DNA from: Geobacter sp. UBA5730
Lineage (GTDB): Bacteria; Desulfobacterota; Desulfuromonadia; Geobacterales; Pseudopelobacteraceae
Assembly: GCA_002419465.1 (NCBI GenBank)
Contig: DIGE01000014.1
Location: forward strand, 310,001 to 374,000
Direction of reading: 5' to 3'
Length of the DNA stretch: 64,000 nucleotides
Position 1 is the first letter of the stretch, and each line of letters opens with the position of its first letter. The notes below the pieces were generated by a model. The model worked only from the letters and a program-made list of their open reading frames with translations, was not told the origin of the DNA and did no database searches. Made by a program: the position numbers and the translations under genes. Below, piece by piece: positions 18,092-26,647 of this stretch.

Positions 18092-20917
18092 TCAATAAAA
18101 ATAGCGATAACTGACACCGATTGTGGTGGTCAGGCCGGTGGTGCCAAACTTACCACTTCCCTGAGTCACCTCAAATATCAACTGATCAAACCCCGTAACC
18201 GGCCCGGCCAGACCCAGGCCGTAATTATAACCAAGCGCAGTAGTGCTGTTCCAGTCGACATTGGCCTCTCCGAAGGCCTTCCAGTCACGGGTATAACTCG
18301 CCCGCCAGGTCTGCCCGAAGAAGAGGCCCGCGCCAAGGTTTCCGAAGCTTTCCGGCACAAAAAATGATGCTGCAGGCGTGGTCCCGACCGGAACCAGACG
18401 GATAGTCTGCCCGGCAATGGCTCCATCGGCCCGGTAACGGCTGTAACCACCATACAACCGTGCGCCGTAATCTGGCCAGGCACGGGTAAACTGATGACGC
18501 AGATCAACCCCGAAGGATTGGCCCTGCCCCAGATACCTGCGTGACTGATCGTAATACCGAACGGCAGCGAGCTCAAGAGAGATGGTATTCTCGGGGGTCA
18601 GCCCGCCGATTGCCGTCATGCGCAAGCGGTCGCGTACCCCGCCGATGGAGAGCGCAGCGGTCTCATCAGCCCTGGCATTCATCTCAAGCCGGGTGCTGAA
18701 CTGCAGATCGTGCGATGGTTGCCACTCTCCCTCGAGGGAGCCGGTTACAAAACTGTCAAGTCCGCCATCACGCCCCCCAAGGGTGAGGGACAGCTTACCC
18801 CGGTCATGTCGCCGGGTCAGGGTCAGGCTGCCGGCGCCATCATGGTCAGGAACCGTTCCAAGAACATTGCTTTCCAGCATATGGAACTGTCGCTCAGTGA
18901 ACTCAGCCATCAGGCTGTAACGACGGGTAAGCGGTTGAGCCACTGTCAAACGTGACTCTGCCGATCCGATCCCTGACTGGTCCTGAAGCTTCAGATCAAG
19001 CTGCAGGTATCCGGGCCGGGCCTGAAACAGCTGGCGGACCTGGGTATCCAGCAGATGGTCATCCCTGTTAAGCTGAAAACGGTTAAAGGCATGTTCCTGT
19101 GCCAGAGACTGAAAACCGGCCCGTTGCGCCGACTCAACCGCATCCCGATAGGGGAGTTGATCCAGCTTGGTTTCAACCAGTTCAGCAATGGTGGTCCGAT
19201 CGTTTTCCTCCAGTGCAAGTCCCAGGTGGGCCCACTCGGGCCGCTGTACGGCCCGGGCAAAATGTCTCCAGTACCAGAGCCGGGCAAGATCAGTCTGGCC
19301 CGTTGCCATGGCCCAGCCCAAGATCAACTCCTTGCCGGCATCATTGTGTTCAGCGCCTGCAATCTGCCGGATCTGGGCCGTCAGGCCGTCGCCAGGGGCA
19401 AGATGCAGCAACAGTTGCGCCTGGGTTAACAGCGCAGCCCTGGTCTCATCCTTGCCAAGGCCTGTACCGAGCTGAAGCTGAACCAGCTGCTGCGCCCTGC
19501 GACGCACTTTCCAGGCTGCTTCTGCGTTACCGGACTGTTCAAGTACAGAGGCAAAAGAGGCCAGCCAGCCAGGGTCATGTTGGCGCAGAGGAGCGAGTAT
19601 CCGGTAGTGGTAAAGAGCCCGGGAGGTATCTCCCAGCAGCAGCATGGCTGCAGCCAGAGGTTCTCGCAGTTCCGGTAGCAGCGTGAGACGCTCTTCCCAG
19701 TTGCGCACCAAGGGACGCAGTTCGTCAACCTGCTTGAGATCCACCAGCAGCCAGAGATACGCGCTGAGCAGATCAGGGTCTGAAGTGGCAAGGCGGGCTG
19801 CAACCCGGGCTGCGTTCAGGCTCGCCATCAGCTGTCCGTCCTGGCGGTAGACCTGAGCCATGGACATCCAGAAACGGGCATCGCGCTCCAGAACCTTTCG
19901 TTCCTCAGGGGTTAACACTCGTAAGAACGTGGCGAGTTCCCTGGCCTTACCGCTCCGCAGTCCGTTATCCACCAGAGCGTACCAGAAAAGCGGCCGTTTG
20001 TAGTTCTTCCAGCCCTGCCGTGCATAGCCGCAGGCACGCTCCGGCTCAGACTCGGAGTACAGTTCAAGCATCCGTTGAAAATCTGCTTCACTGGCAGCGC
20101 CGGTGCTGATGAGCAGGTCTACAGCCCTGACCGACCCGGTGGTTTTCTGAAGTGCCCAGGCCAGATCTGCATAGGTCCGCCAAAATGTGACGGCTGTTGC
20201 CGGAGCATGGTCAGCTCCCTGCTGAAGGACCTGCCAGGCTTGATCCAGAGCACCCTGACCATACCAGAGTGATGCCAGCTTCAGTGTTTCATCCACCGTA
20301 AGCGGCTTCAGACTTGCGCGACGTTGCCAGGCCTTTATAGCGTCGTGAGGACGCCCCAGCATTTCAGCAAGCCGGGCTTGTTCGGTTAGCTGCCAAACCG
20401 GATCACTACCACGAGCCAGACCAAAGGTCAGCTGGTCATACGCCAGCTGCGGCAATCCCATTCCCTCCGCCACATACAGGTACTCTTTCAACAATTCAGG
20501 AGTCACAACCTGTTGTGCAATCATCTGTTCCAGCAACTTCATCCTCAGCGGGAATTCCTGCAACGCACGGGACAAACGCAATGCAGACTGCCTGCCCTCA
20601 GGGTCACCTCGCTCAGCAAGATAGAACCACTGTTCAAGAGCAAGGTCTGACCGGCCTGACCATTCTGATGTCTGGGCTGCCTTTTTTCGCCAGGTCTTGT
20701 CTGCAGGACGGGCCTTGACTGCACGCTGAGCTACGGCCAGCGCCTCTTTCAAATTACCATTGGCCAGAAAAACCGCATGGGACAACTCAAACAGTTCCTG
20801 CTCAAAGGCCGCCTTGATCTCAGATACTGGCTGCACCGGTCCAATCAGCGCCTGGCTTTCACTCAGCGGGCCGAAAAAAACCGCTGCAGCAGCAATGTAC
20901 AGGGTAACAGGCTTCAC
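18092..20917 (-). CDS. pelB: PelB C-terminal half: periplasmic TPRs and outer membrane beta-barrel
   Basis: The 941-residue product has its own signal peptide (MKPVTLYIAAAAVFFGPLSESQA), a long run of TPR-like helical repeats (about 30-620), and a C-terminal section of alternating aromatic strands (about 640-941) ending in VSYRYFY. This fits the PelB porin that exports Pel through the outer membrane. The start is GTG overlapping the upstream half's stop (GTGA). In Pseudomonas PelB is one protein of about 1190 residues with an N-terminal membrane anchor; here that anchor is on a separate gene. Confidence 0.93.
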   Translation of the reverse strand: MKPVTLYIAAAAVFFGPLSESQALIGPVQPVSEIKAAFEQELFELSHAVFLANGNLKEALAVAQRAVKARPADKTWRKKAAQTSEWSGRSDLALEQWFYLAERGDPEGRQSALRLSRALQEFPLRMKLLEQMIAQQVVTPELLKEYLYVAEGMGLPQLAYDQLTFGLARGSDPVWQLTEQARLAEMLGRPHDAIKAWQRRASLKPLTVDETLKLASLWYGQGALDQAWQVLQQGADHAPATAVTFWRTYADLAWALQKTTGSVRAVDLLISTGAASEADFQRMLELYSESEPERACGYARQGWKNYKRPLFWYALVDNGLRSGKARELATFLRVLTPEERKVLERDARFWMSMAQVYRQDGQLMASLNAARVAARLATSDPDLLSAYLWLLVDLKQVDELRPLVRNWEERLTLLPELREPLAAAMLLLGDTSRALYHYRILAPLRQHDPGWLASFASVLEQSGNAEAAWKVRRRAQQLVQLQLGTGLGKDETRAALLTQAQLLLHLAPGDGLTAQIRQIAGAEHNDAGKELILGWAMATGQTDLARLWYWRHFARAVQRPEWAHLGLALEENDRTTIAELVETKLDQLPYRDAVESAQRAGFQSLAQEHAFNRFQLNRDDHLLDTQVRQLFQARPGYLQLDLKLQDQSGIGSAESRLTVAQPLTRRYSLMAEFTERQFHMLESNVLGTVPDHDGAGSLTLTRRHDRGKLSLTLGGRDGGLDSFVTGSLEGEWQPSHDLQFSTRLEMNARADETAALSIGGVRDRLRMTAIGGLTPENTISLELAAVRYYDQSRRYLGQGQSFGVDLRHQFTRAWPDYGARLYGGYSRYRADGAIAGQTIRLVPVGTTPAASFFVPESFGNLGAGLFFGQTWRASYTRDWKAFGEANVDWNSTTALGYNYGLGLAGPVTGFDQLIFEVTQGSGKFGTTGLTTTIGVSYRYFY

Positions 20918-21792
20918 GGTTTGTGCCCCGGCGTGTCAATGCCAAGAGCCCACCTGGCGTACTGTTGTGCACGATCAGGCCGATTTGCCGCCAAAGACAA
21001 TCTGATCAGAAATTTCAGCACCGTACTATCACTGGCCAGTTCTTTGTGTAAATGCTGCTCAGCTGCAGCCAGGGCCTCCTGAACCAGGTTACCTGATTGC
21101 AGCGCACGGACTCCGGCAAGAAACAGGTCTCGCTTTTGGTCGGCCCGGGCAGCCTGCATACCCTTAAAATAGAACGCTGCCGCCCGACGATACTCACCTT
21201 TGGCAAGGGCAAGCTTAGCAGCAATCTCTGCAGAAGCAGAATCATCGTCTTGACCAGCCGCTGCCTGCAGCAATCCTTCGATCCGGCTTGCCGTTAGCTG
21301 ATCGCCAAGCTTGCGTGCGTCCGTCAGATAGCGAGCCAACTCGCGGCTCGTTGCTCCGGCCCGGCGCAATGCCTCAATCTGCTCAGCATACTGCTGCTGA
21401 GCACGATTCCAGCCCGGCTCATCAGCTGCCATCCACTCAAGTTGCTGACGACGCAGCTCGTACCGCAACGCCATGAGCACCTTATTCTGCTGGCCGGTCA
21501 GGTGATCATGCTGATAGCTGAGCGCCCGTTCGGCCTTTTCAGTGCAGCCGGCATCAAGATAGCTACGGACAAGCGGCAGCAGCAATTCGGTATCGCCCTT
21601 TCTCAACTGTACCAGCGCCTCAAGATAGCGCTGCTGTGCAGGGCTGCTGACGTTGGGGGTTGACACCAGTCTGAGCAGGCTTTTCTCCGGGTACAGGGCC
21701 ACCAGCAGCAACAGACCGGCCCCCATCAGACCGAAGATGGTGAGCGGACCGGCAAAACGTTCCCGCTTTTTATCCTGATTATCTGCAGACAA
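20914..21792 (-). CDS. PelB N-terminal half: membrane-anchored TPR protein
   Basis: The 292-residue protein has one membrane helix at about 17-37 (LTIFGLMGAGLLLLVALYP) and then TPR-like helical pairs to the end. It corresponds to the inner membrane-anchored N-terminal part of one-piece PelB. The start appears to be TTG (21792), overlapping the pelA stop by 14 bases; the next in-frame ATG is inside the membrane helix. The stop overlaps the next gene by four bases. Together the two parts total 1233 residues, close to the one-gene PelB length. That this is a stable split rather than a sequencing artefact is supported by the second part's own signal peptide. Confidence 0.88.
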   Translation of the reverse strand: MSADNQDKKRERFAGPLTIFGLMGAGLLLLVALYPEKSLLRLVSTPNVSSPAQQRYLEALVQLRKGDTELLLPLVRSYLDAGCTEKAERALSYQHDHLTGQQNKVLMALRYELRRQQLEWMAADEPGWNRAQQQYAEQIEALRRAGATSRELARYLTDARKLGDQLTASRIEGLLQAAAGQDDDSASAEIAAKLALAKGEYRRAAAFYFKGMQAARADQKRDLFLAGVRALQSGNLVQEALAAAEQHLHKELASDSTVLKFLIRLSLAANRPDRAQQYARWALGIDTPGHKP

Positions 21793-24532
21793 GCTCTAAT
21801 CCGTGGTTTCCTGCAGGAATAGCGGCAGACAGCAATGCACCCTCAGGCTGAAGCGACAATGCCTTGCCATCGGAGATGAGCGTGCAGCGTGAGGCACCCC
21901 CGAAACGTAGATGGCCCGGCACATGAGCTGTTACTGACAGCTTCATTCCGGTGGATGTCCACTCAAACTGATCGATGCGGGCCGCTGCAGTTGCAAGCCA
22001 TGCCCGAGATGGCGGTTTTGCAGTCATTTTCAGGAACGCCTCGCCGCCCGGTGCAAGATGGATATAGCGCTGGTCGTTGTGATCAGAGAAACCGATCACT
22101 CCGCTGCTTGCAGTCATATCCGGGTACCCGGCACTGATCGGTACACGCATCTGCCTGAGGTCACCATGGTTGCGGATCAGCCAGCCGTTGTCGAAACGGG
22201 CAACCACCGTATGGTTGAAATCAAGCACCTTGTTCACGTAGTCAGAAACAAAAATCGCATGGGGTTTCTGAGCCAAAGCCCAGTCATAGACATCCTCCAG
22301 CGCCCGTCGTGAAGCTTCTTTGGTAACAGAGTACGTATGATAGTAGATATTGATCGGCTTCAGCCTGCGAGGACTATCAGTCAATTTAAAGGTCTCAATC
22401 ACCCGGCGATAGCCGTAAAAGGGACCTCTCCAGTCATTGGTATAGACGTTCTCATTCTGGTTAGGGGCAAAGACCTGAAACCAGCCATCCTTACCAACCC
22501 CCATAGGGGCAACTTCTGTAATACTGTTATTTGAATAAGTAATTTTGGTATCACCACCATTAATATTTCCAATACCTGCCAGATAGGTTGCCCGCAAGGC
22601 ATCTGAACCGGGTACGCAGTCGCCTGACCATTGCAACAGCTTTACTTTTTTATTGTGTGGCAGAATCGTTTGTTCCATAAAACTGACTGAACCGCGGATC
22701 TCCGCATCCAGACTAAATTGATAATTTGGTATGGACAAATACTGAGCACTGTAGTTCTTTTTAGCCAGATCCGTATTCTGCCAATAGAATGGGTGAGAAA
22801 AAGTATGGCTGCCTGCCTCTATCCATGGAAGACTGAAGATCTTTCTGGCCTCTGCCTGAAGCTCAGGAGCCTGCTTCTGGTTAAATCCATGGTCTCCCAT
22901 CGTACTGGTAATTAACGAAAATGTAATTGGTATCCGATAGTTATTCAGGATTCTTTCTCGTAGTTCAGTGGCTGCCAAGGGGCCGCCGGGGCGCTCAACA
23001 TAACTTTCAAAACCATCCGCATCAATATGAGAAAGAAGCAAACGCACACCATTTTCTGTTGAGACATCAGGTGCAGGAGAGATGTGCAGTCTGAGCGATT
23101 TCTGTAAAAAAGCAAAAGGATCTGTGACAAGACGAGCTTGATCTCTTAACGGTTCCACAAGGAAGTAAGGTTCTAACGCATAGCCGCCCCAAGCGGTGAT
23201 TGCAACGGCATCACTCCTCAGATTGCCGTCCCCTGTGCTCAACAGGGCGGTACCCGGCTGCGACACAACAGGACAAAACGTTTCTTTCATAGCGACAGGC
23301 TCTGCTTCAAAGCCAATCTCAGAAGATTTGCTCAGTATTTTAAGCTTCTTTATGTTAGCAGGCGCCTTGCCATACTCAAGCCCCATTTCCTTGGCAAATT
23401 GCTTACAAGGAACCCCAAATCGCTCAATAAACACAAATTTAACGCCCTCGTTTATTTTCTCTTTAGCCCACCCTAAAAAACCATTTTTCCCGGAATCAGC
23501 TGAGTTCGGCCAGACCACCACCCCGGCATATCGTCCACTCCAGATACCTGCTGGCAACGGTTTACGCATATCATGCAGCTCAACCTGATAACCAAGATAA
23601 TTCAAAGGCATCACCAAAACACGCTGCAGCGCCACATAAGCGGGATCAGGTGCTTCGCTGCCGTCATAGAATCCCACAACTTTACGTGGCAGCACCTCAA
23701 CCGTGCCGACCCCCAATGAAGCCAGATCCTTGTCCGTTACCCAGGGAATAAAGCCCAGCGTCTTGATCTTTTCTGCGATTTTTCGGGCCAGCTCACGGTA
23801 CTTTGGCTCCACATAATCAATGGCTATCACCGGTAGACCGGCTTTCTTGACCTGGGCAAATTTCCCAAGCAGCCACTGGCGGTCATGCTCCTTCACTTCG
23901 CCATAACCACCTGTTATCGGATCAAATTTTTGAAAAAGTGACTCGGCTGCCACGGCAAAAGCGACATCATGTACCCGATCAAACACCTCAAAACCACGAT
24001 TAAGAATCAGGCGAGCCTCAGGGTGACGCTGCTTGATGCTACGAATAATCTGCACCAGCCCCGACTCCAGAGCCGGGTGACGTTTCTTGTCTTTAACCAG
24101 TTGATATGAATCCAGTGTATCCAGAAAAAAACCGCGGTAGCCGGCCTTCCAGAGTGGTTCAACCACCTGATCCAAAAAAAAATCACGCCAGGCCGGATTC
24201 GACAGATCCACCAGTTTGCTGTTCCAGGCCGGGTTATCACCAATCAACCACTCTGGTTGTATCCGTGCATAAAAATTGCGTTGAGGATCTGCCTCGCCCA
24301 CACTGACATAGGCAAACAACTCACTATGGTTGCTTTTGTACAATTGAGGACGAACACCAACAGCATCGGGTTCAACCACTACGATATCAAAGGCCTGCAA
24401 CTCATCAAGCGGAGGTAGAGCGGCGTAATAAAAGGCAATGGTGAACGGGCCCGGCGGGGAGGCGAGAACCGGCACGGCATACACAGCACAAAAGAACAAC
24501 AGCCCCGGCAAAACACTCAACATTCGTTGCAT
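21779..24532 (-). CDS. pelA: PelA, Pel hydrolase and deacetylase
   Basis: The product is about 917 residues. After a signal peptide (cleavage near VLASPP) comes a GH114-like endo-alpha-1,4-polygalactosaminidase domain (about 30-270; acidic pocket around FFLDTLDSYQ near residue 137), a flavodoxin/Rossmann-like middle domain (about 290-400), a CE4-like deacetylase with metal motif SHIDADG near residue 504 and SHTFSHP near 577, and a C-terminal beta-rich carbohydrate-binding-like domain. PelA partially deacetylates the polymer in the periplasm. I used ATG 24532 because it opens the signal peptide. No good ribosome site is visible, and an in-frame ATG at 24571 is possible. First gene of the pel operon; I see no convincing promoter. 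Confidence 0.95.
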   Translation of the reverse strand: MQRMLSVLPGLLFFCAVYAVPVLASPPGPFTIAFYYAALPPLDELQAFDIVVVEPDAVGVRPQLYKSNHSELFAYVSVGEADPQRNFYARIQPEWLIGDNPAWNSKLVDLSNPAWRDFFLDQVVEPLWKAGYRGFFLDTLDSYQLVKDKKRHPALESGLVQIIRSIKQRHPEARLILNRGFEVFDRVHDVAFAVAAESLFQKFDPITGGYGEVKEHDRQWLLGKFAQVKKAGLPVIAIDYVEPKYRELARKIAEKIKTLGFIPWVTDKDLASLGVGTVEVLPRKVVGFYDGSEAPDPAYVALQRVLVMPLNYLGYQVELHDMRKPLPAGIWSGRYAGVVVWPNSADSGKNGFLGWAKEKINEGVKFVFIERFGVPCKQFAKEMGLEYGKAPANIKKLKILSKSSEIGFEAEPVAMKETFCPVVSQPGTALLSTGDGNLRSDAVAITAWGGYALEPYFLVEPLRDQARLVTDPFAFLQKSLRLHISPAPDVSTENGVRLLLSHIDADGFESYVERPGGPLAATELRERILNNYRIPITFSLITSTMGDHGFNQKQAPELQAEARKIFSLPWIEAGSHTFSHPFYWQNTDLAKKNYSAQYLSIPNYQFSLDAEIRGSVSFMEQTILPHNKKVKLLQWSGDCVPGSDALRATYLAGIGNINGGDTKITYSNNSITEVAPMGVGKDGWFQVFAPNQNENVYTNDWRGPFYGYRRVIETFKLTDSPRRLKPINIYYHTYSVTKEASRRALEDVYDWALAQKPHAIFVSDYVNKVLDFNHTVVARFDNGWLIRNHGDLRQMRVPISAGYPDMTASSGVIGFSDHNDQRYIHLAPGGEAFLKMTAKPPSRAWLATAAARIDQFEWTSTGMKLSVTAHVPGHLRFGGASRCTLISDGKALSLQPEGALLSAAIPAGNHGLELVCR

Positions 24533-24631
24533 TGGTAGTCCCAAACAGTCATAGTAGTCACATCCTATCATGATTCACGCATAACTCAACCCCACAGGCC
24601 TATTATGTCCCCAAAAAGCCCGCCTTTATCC

Positions 24632-24660
24632 TTGACAGTCCAGAGATTATCTGCTAGAAG
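24632..24660 (+). promoter_or_regulatory. Sigma-70-type promoter of the DksA/TraR-family gene
   Basis: Perfect -35 TTGACA (24632-24637), 17-base spacer and -10 TAGAAG (24655-24660), about 50 bases upstream of the ATG at 24716. The same 180-base spacer must hold the pelA promoter on the other strand, for which I see no clear match. Confidence 0.6.
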
Positions 24661-24715
24661 ATGGCCCCCTTCCACACCCTCAACCTAGGGGCCCATCACA
24701 TTTTTCGGAGCTGTC

Positions 24716-25408
24716 ATGGCAACAAAAACCACAAAAAAACCGGCGCCAAAGACGACCAAGGCACCCGCTAATACTCAAAAAACTGCGCCTGCCAAAGTGT
24801 CCGCCGCAGCACCAGCGAAATCCGCACCCAAGCCATCAGCAAAGGCCGCTTCAAAGCCTGTGACGAAGAAACCGCCTGCGCCATCCCCTGAACCGGCAAA
24901 AAAAGAAACCACTGCAAAGGTTTTGTCAGCGGCAAAGCCCGTCACCAAGCCGGCTGTTCCCCAACCGGTAAAAACAGTTGCCGTCAAGCAGCAGAAATGG
25001 GACGAAATCCGTAGTCTGCTGATCCAGCTGAAAGAAGCTACCCTGCAGGAAATCGCGCGTTCCATCAAGAGCGGTTCCGAGGCCAATGTGGGTGAACAGA
25101 CCACGGGCGACATCTACGACCAGGCGTCATCAGAGCGGGACAGGGAACTGGTACTGATCTTAAGCGACCGGGAGCGTCAAAAGCTGCACAACATTGATGA
25201 CGCCCTATTACGGATGCAGGAAGGCGAATACGGCATCTGTGAAGAGTGTGACGAAGAGATCCCGCTGGGACGTTTGAAGGCGATGCCGTTTACCCGCCAT
25301 TGCGTCAAGTGCAAGTCCGACCTTGAGCGGCTCCAGGCGCAAACCCGCCGTATTGAGGAAGATCGGGCCTATCGCGAGATTCCACTGGGAGACGAAGAAG
25401 AAGGCTAA
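24716..25408 (+). CDS. DksA/TraR-family zinc-finger protein with a long Ala/Lys/Pro N-terminus
   Basis: The 230-residue protein has a low-complexity, basic Ala/Lys/Pro/Thr tail (about 1-95), then a helical DksA-type coiled segment and a C4 zinc finger, CEECDEEIPLGRLKA followed by CVKC. The typical core is about 120 residues, so the tail nearly doubles the length and resembles the disordered basic tails of some DNA- or RNAP-binding proteins. It may act on RNA polymerase like DksA, but the acidic tip residues needed for ppGpp-type function cannot be judged by eye. It has its own promoter and a perfect terminator inside the convergent gene. Confidence 0.88.
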   Translation: MATKTTKKPAPKTTKAPANTQKTAPAKVSAAAPAKSAPKPSAKAASKPVTKKPPAPSPEPAKKETTAKVLSAAKPVTKPAVPQPVKTVAVKQQKWDEIRSLLIQLKEATLQEIARSIKSGSEANVGEQTTGDIYDQASSERDRELVLILSDRERQKLHNIDDALLRMQEGEYGICEECDEEIPLGRLKAMPFTRHCVKCKSDLERLQAQTRRIEEDRAYREIPLGDEEEG

Positions 25409-25443
25409 CCGCCGGACTCCTTTCCGGGCGGCCCTTACACCTG

Positions 25444-26562
25444 TCAGCGGCCCAAGAGACGCAGCAGAAAACCTCGCTTAACCACCAAGGCATGCTGGGG
25501 ACAAAGCTCCCGACAGCACCAACAACGAATACAACGCCCTGAATCCACCTTCAGGGCGTTTTTTGTAAGCGTAATTGCTTGAGGCGGACAGGCGTCACGA
25601 CAGACTCCACACAACACGCACAGTGGCTGGTCAACGGCTGGCAACGGGGTTAAATACCGTCGCAACAAATTCTGTAGAAAACGAGGCAGACCGAACTGGA
25701 CATCCAGCCCTTCGGGGAGCTTGAAGGGAGGGTGCGCGGCCACAAACGGCTCTCCCAGCAGCTCAATGTCGTCCCAGCGAGAACCCGGCAGCTCCCGGCG
25801 CACAGCCTCCTTTTCAACCGGTAACAGGGCTGGTGCGATGTTGGCGAGCCGGGCGGCAACCAGATCCACCGCCACCGGATTGCTGCCCGCCAGCAGCCAG
25901 CCAAATTGCCGCGGGGTGCCACTATTCGGTCCATTGCCTTCCATGGCCAGTATCCCGTCCACAATGGTTAAATCCACGGTGCGGGCCTGGGCAATCTCCA
26001 GCAAAAGACCGGCAAACAACTCCCGCGAACGACCGGCAGTCAGGTGCAGACCGGCCTTGGCGGTTCCCACGACGGTACCGTACAGGTTTTTCACCCCGCA
26101 GGTCAGCGTCATCATTTCATGGGTCTTTAATTTGGGCAGGTTGATGATACTATCTGCTTCAAGATAATCTCTGGATAGTTCAAGCTGCCGAAAGACGCCG
26201 CCACCGGTTACTCTGCGAGTGGTCTGAAAGGTGACCAATTGGGCGCCAACCTTTTGTACCACCGCCAGGATACCGCTTTTTTCCGCCACCCGCTCCAGAG
26301 ATCCATAACCGGGGCTATCCCCCACCAGTACGCGTCCCCCTGCCTCTTGCACCAGCTCTGCCACCGCCTGCACCAGTGCCGGATGGGTAGTGACCGCGGC
26401 TGACGGCGGCTTGGCTGCCAGCATGTTCGGCTTCAGTAACACCCGCTGCCCGGGTTGTACAAACCGGCCGATCCCCCCCAGGGGAGCAAGTACTGTTTTT
26501 AGCCGCTCTCGCACCTGCTGCAGCTCGTAGGTATGGCAACGCGCCAGTGCGACCTGCTCCAT
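25444..26562 (-). CDS. DUF362 domain protein with two C-terminal 4Fe-4S clusters
   Basis: The 372-residue protein has a DUF362 domain (about 40-250, with VLLKPNMLAAKPP, GDSPGYGS and NLPKLKTHEMMTLTCGVKNLYG) and a ferredoxin-like tail with two cysteine sets: CVLCGVCRDACP (about 310-321) and CIRCWCCRELCP (about 342-353). The family is thought to be redox-linked but its reaction is unknown. AAGGAGG precedes the ATG. The 3' third contains, on the opposite strand, the terminator of the convergent dksA-like gene (25534-25564). Confidence 0.9.
   Translation of the reverse strand: MEQVALARCHTYELQQVRERLKTVLAPLGGIGRFVQPGQRVLLKPNMLAAKPPSAAVTTHPALVQAVAELVQEAGGRVLVGDSPGYGSLERVAEKSGILAVVQKVGAQLVTFQTTRRVTGGGVFRQLELSRDYLEADSIINLPKLKTHEMMTLTCGVKNLYGTVVGTAKAGLHLTAGRSRELFAGLLLEIAQARTVDLTIVDGILAMEGNGPNSGTPRQFGWLLAGSNPVAVDLVAARLANIAPALLPVEKEAVRRELPGSRWDDIELLGEPFVAAHPPFKLPEGLDVQFGLPRFLQNLLRRYLTPLPAVDQPLCVLCGVCRDACPPQAITLTKNALKVDSGRCIRCWCCRELCPQHALVVKRGFLLRLLGR
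25534..25564 (+). terminator. Intrinsic terminator for the dksA-like gene, inside the convergent CDS
   Basis: A perfect 10-bp stem (ACGCCCTGAA with TTCAGGGCGT, loop TCCACC) runs into a six-T tract on the plus strand, 126 bases after the dksA-like stop. It lies entirely within the DUF362 coding region, where the antisense codons encode part of the ferredoxin domain. On the minus strand it is preceded by A rather than followed by T, so it should terminate only plus-strand transcripts. Confidence 0.8.
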
Positions 26563-26647
26563 CCCGGCAACCTCCTTGCACTTTTTAAATCTTGGGATAC
26601 ACTACCACAAAAGGATACGGCACCAATTCTCCAGGCACCAGGTCCCT

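Noticed and set aside
24533..24631. Promoter for the pel operon on the minus strand
   Set aside because: Only weak matches (for example TTGAGT, 16 bases, TAGGAT, and an isolated CATAAT) were found; not reported as a feature.
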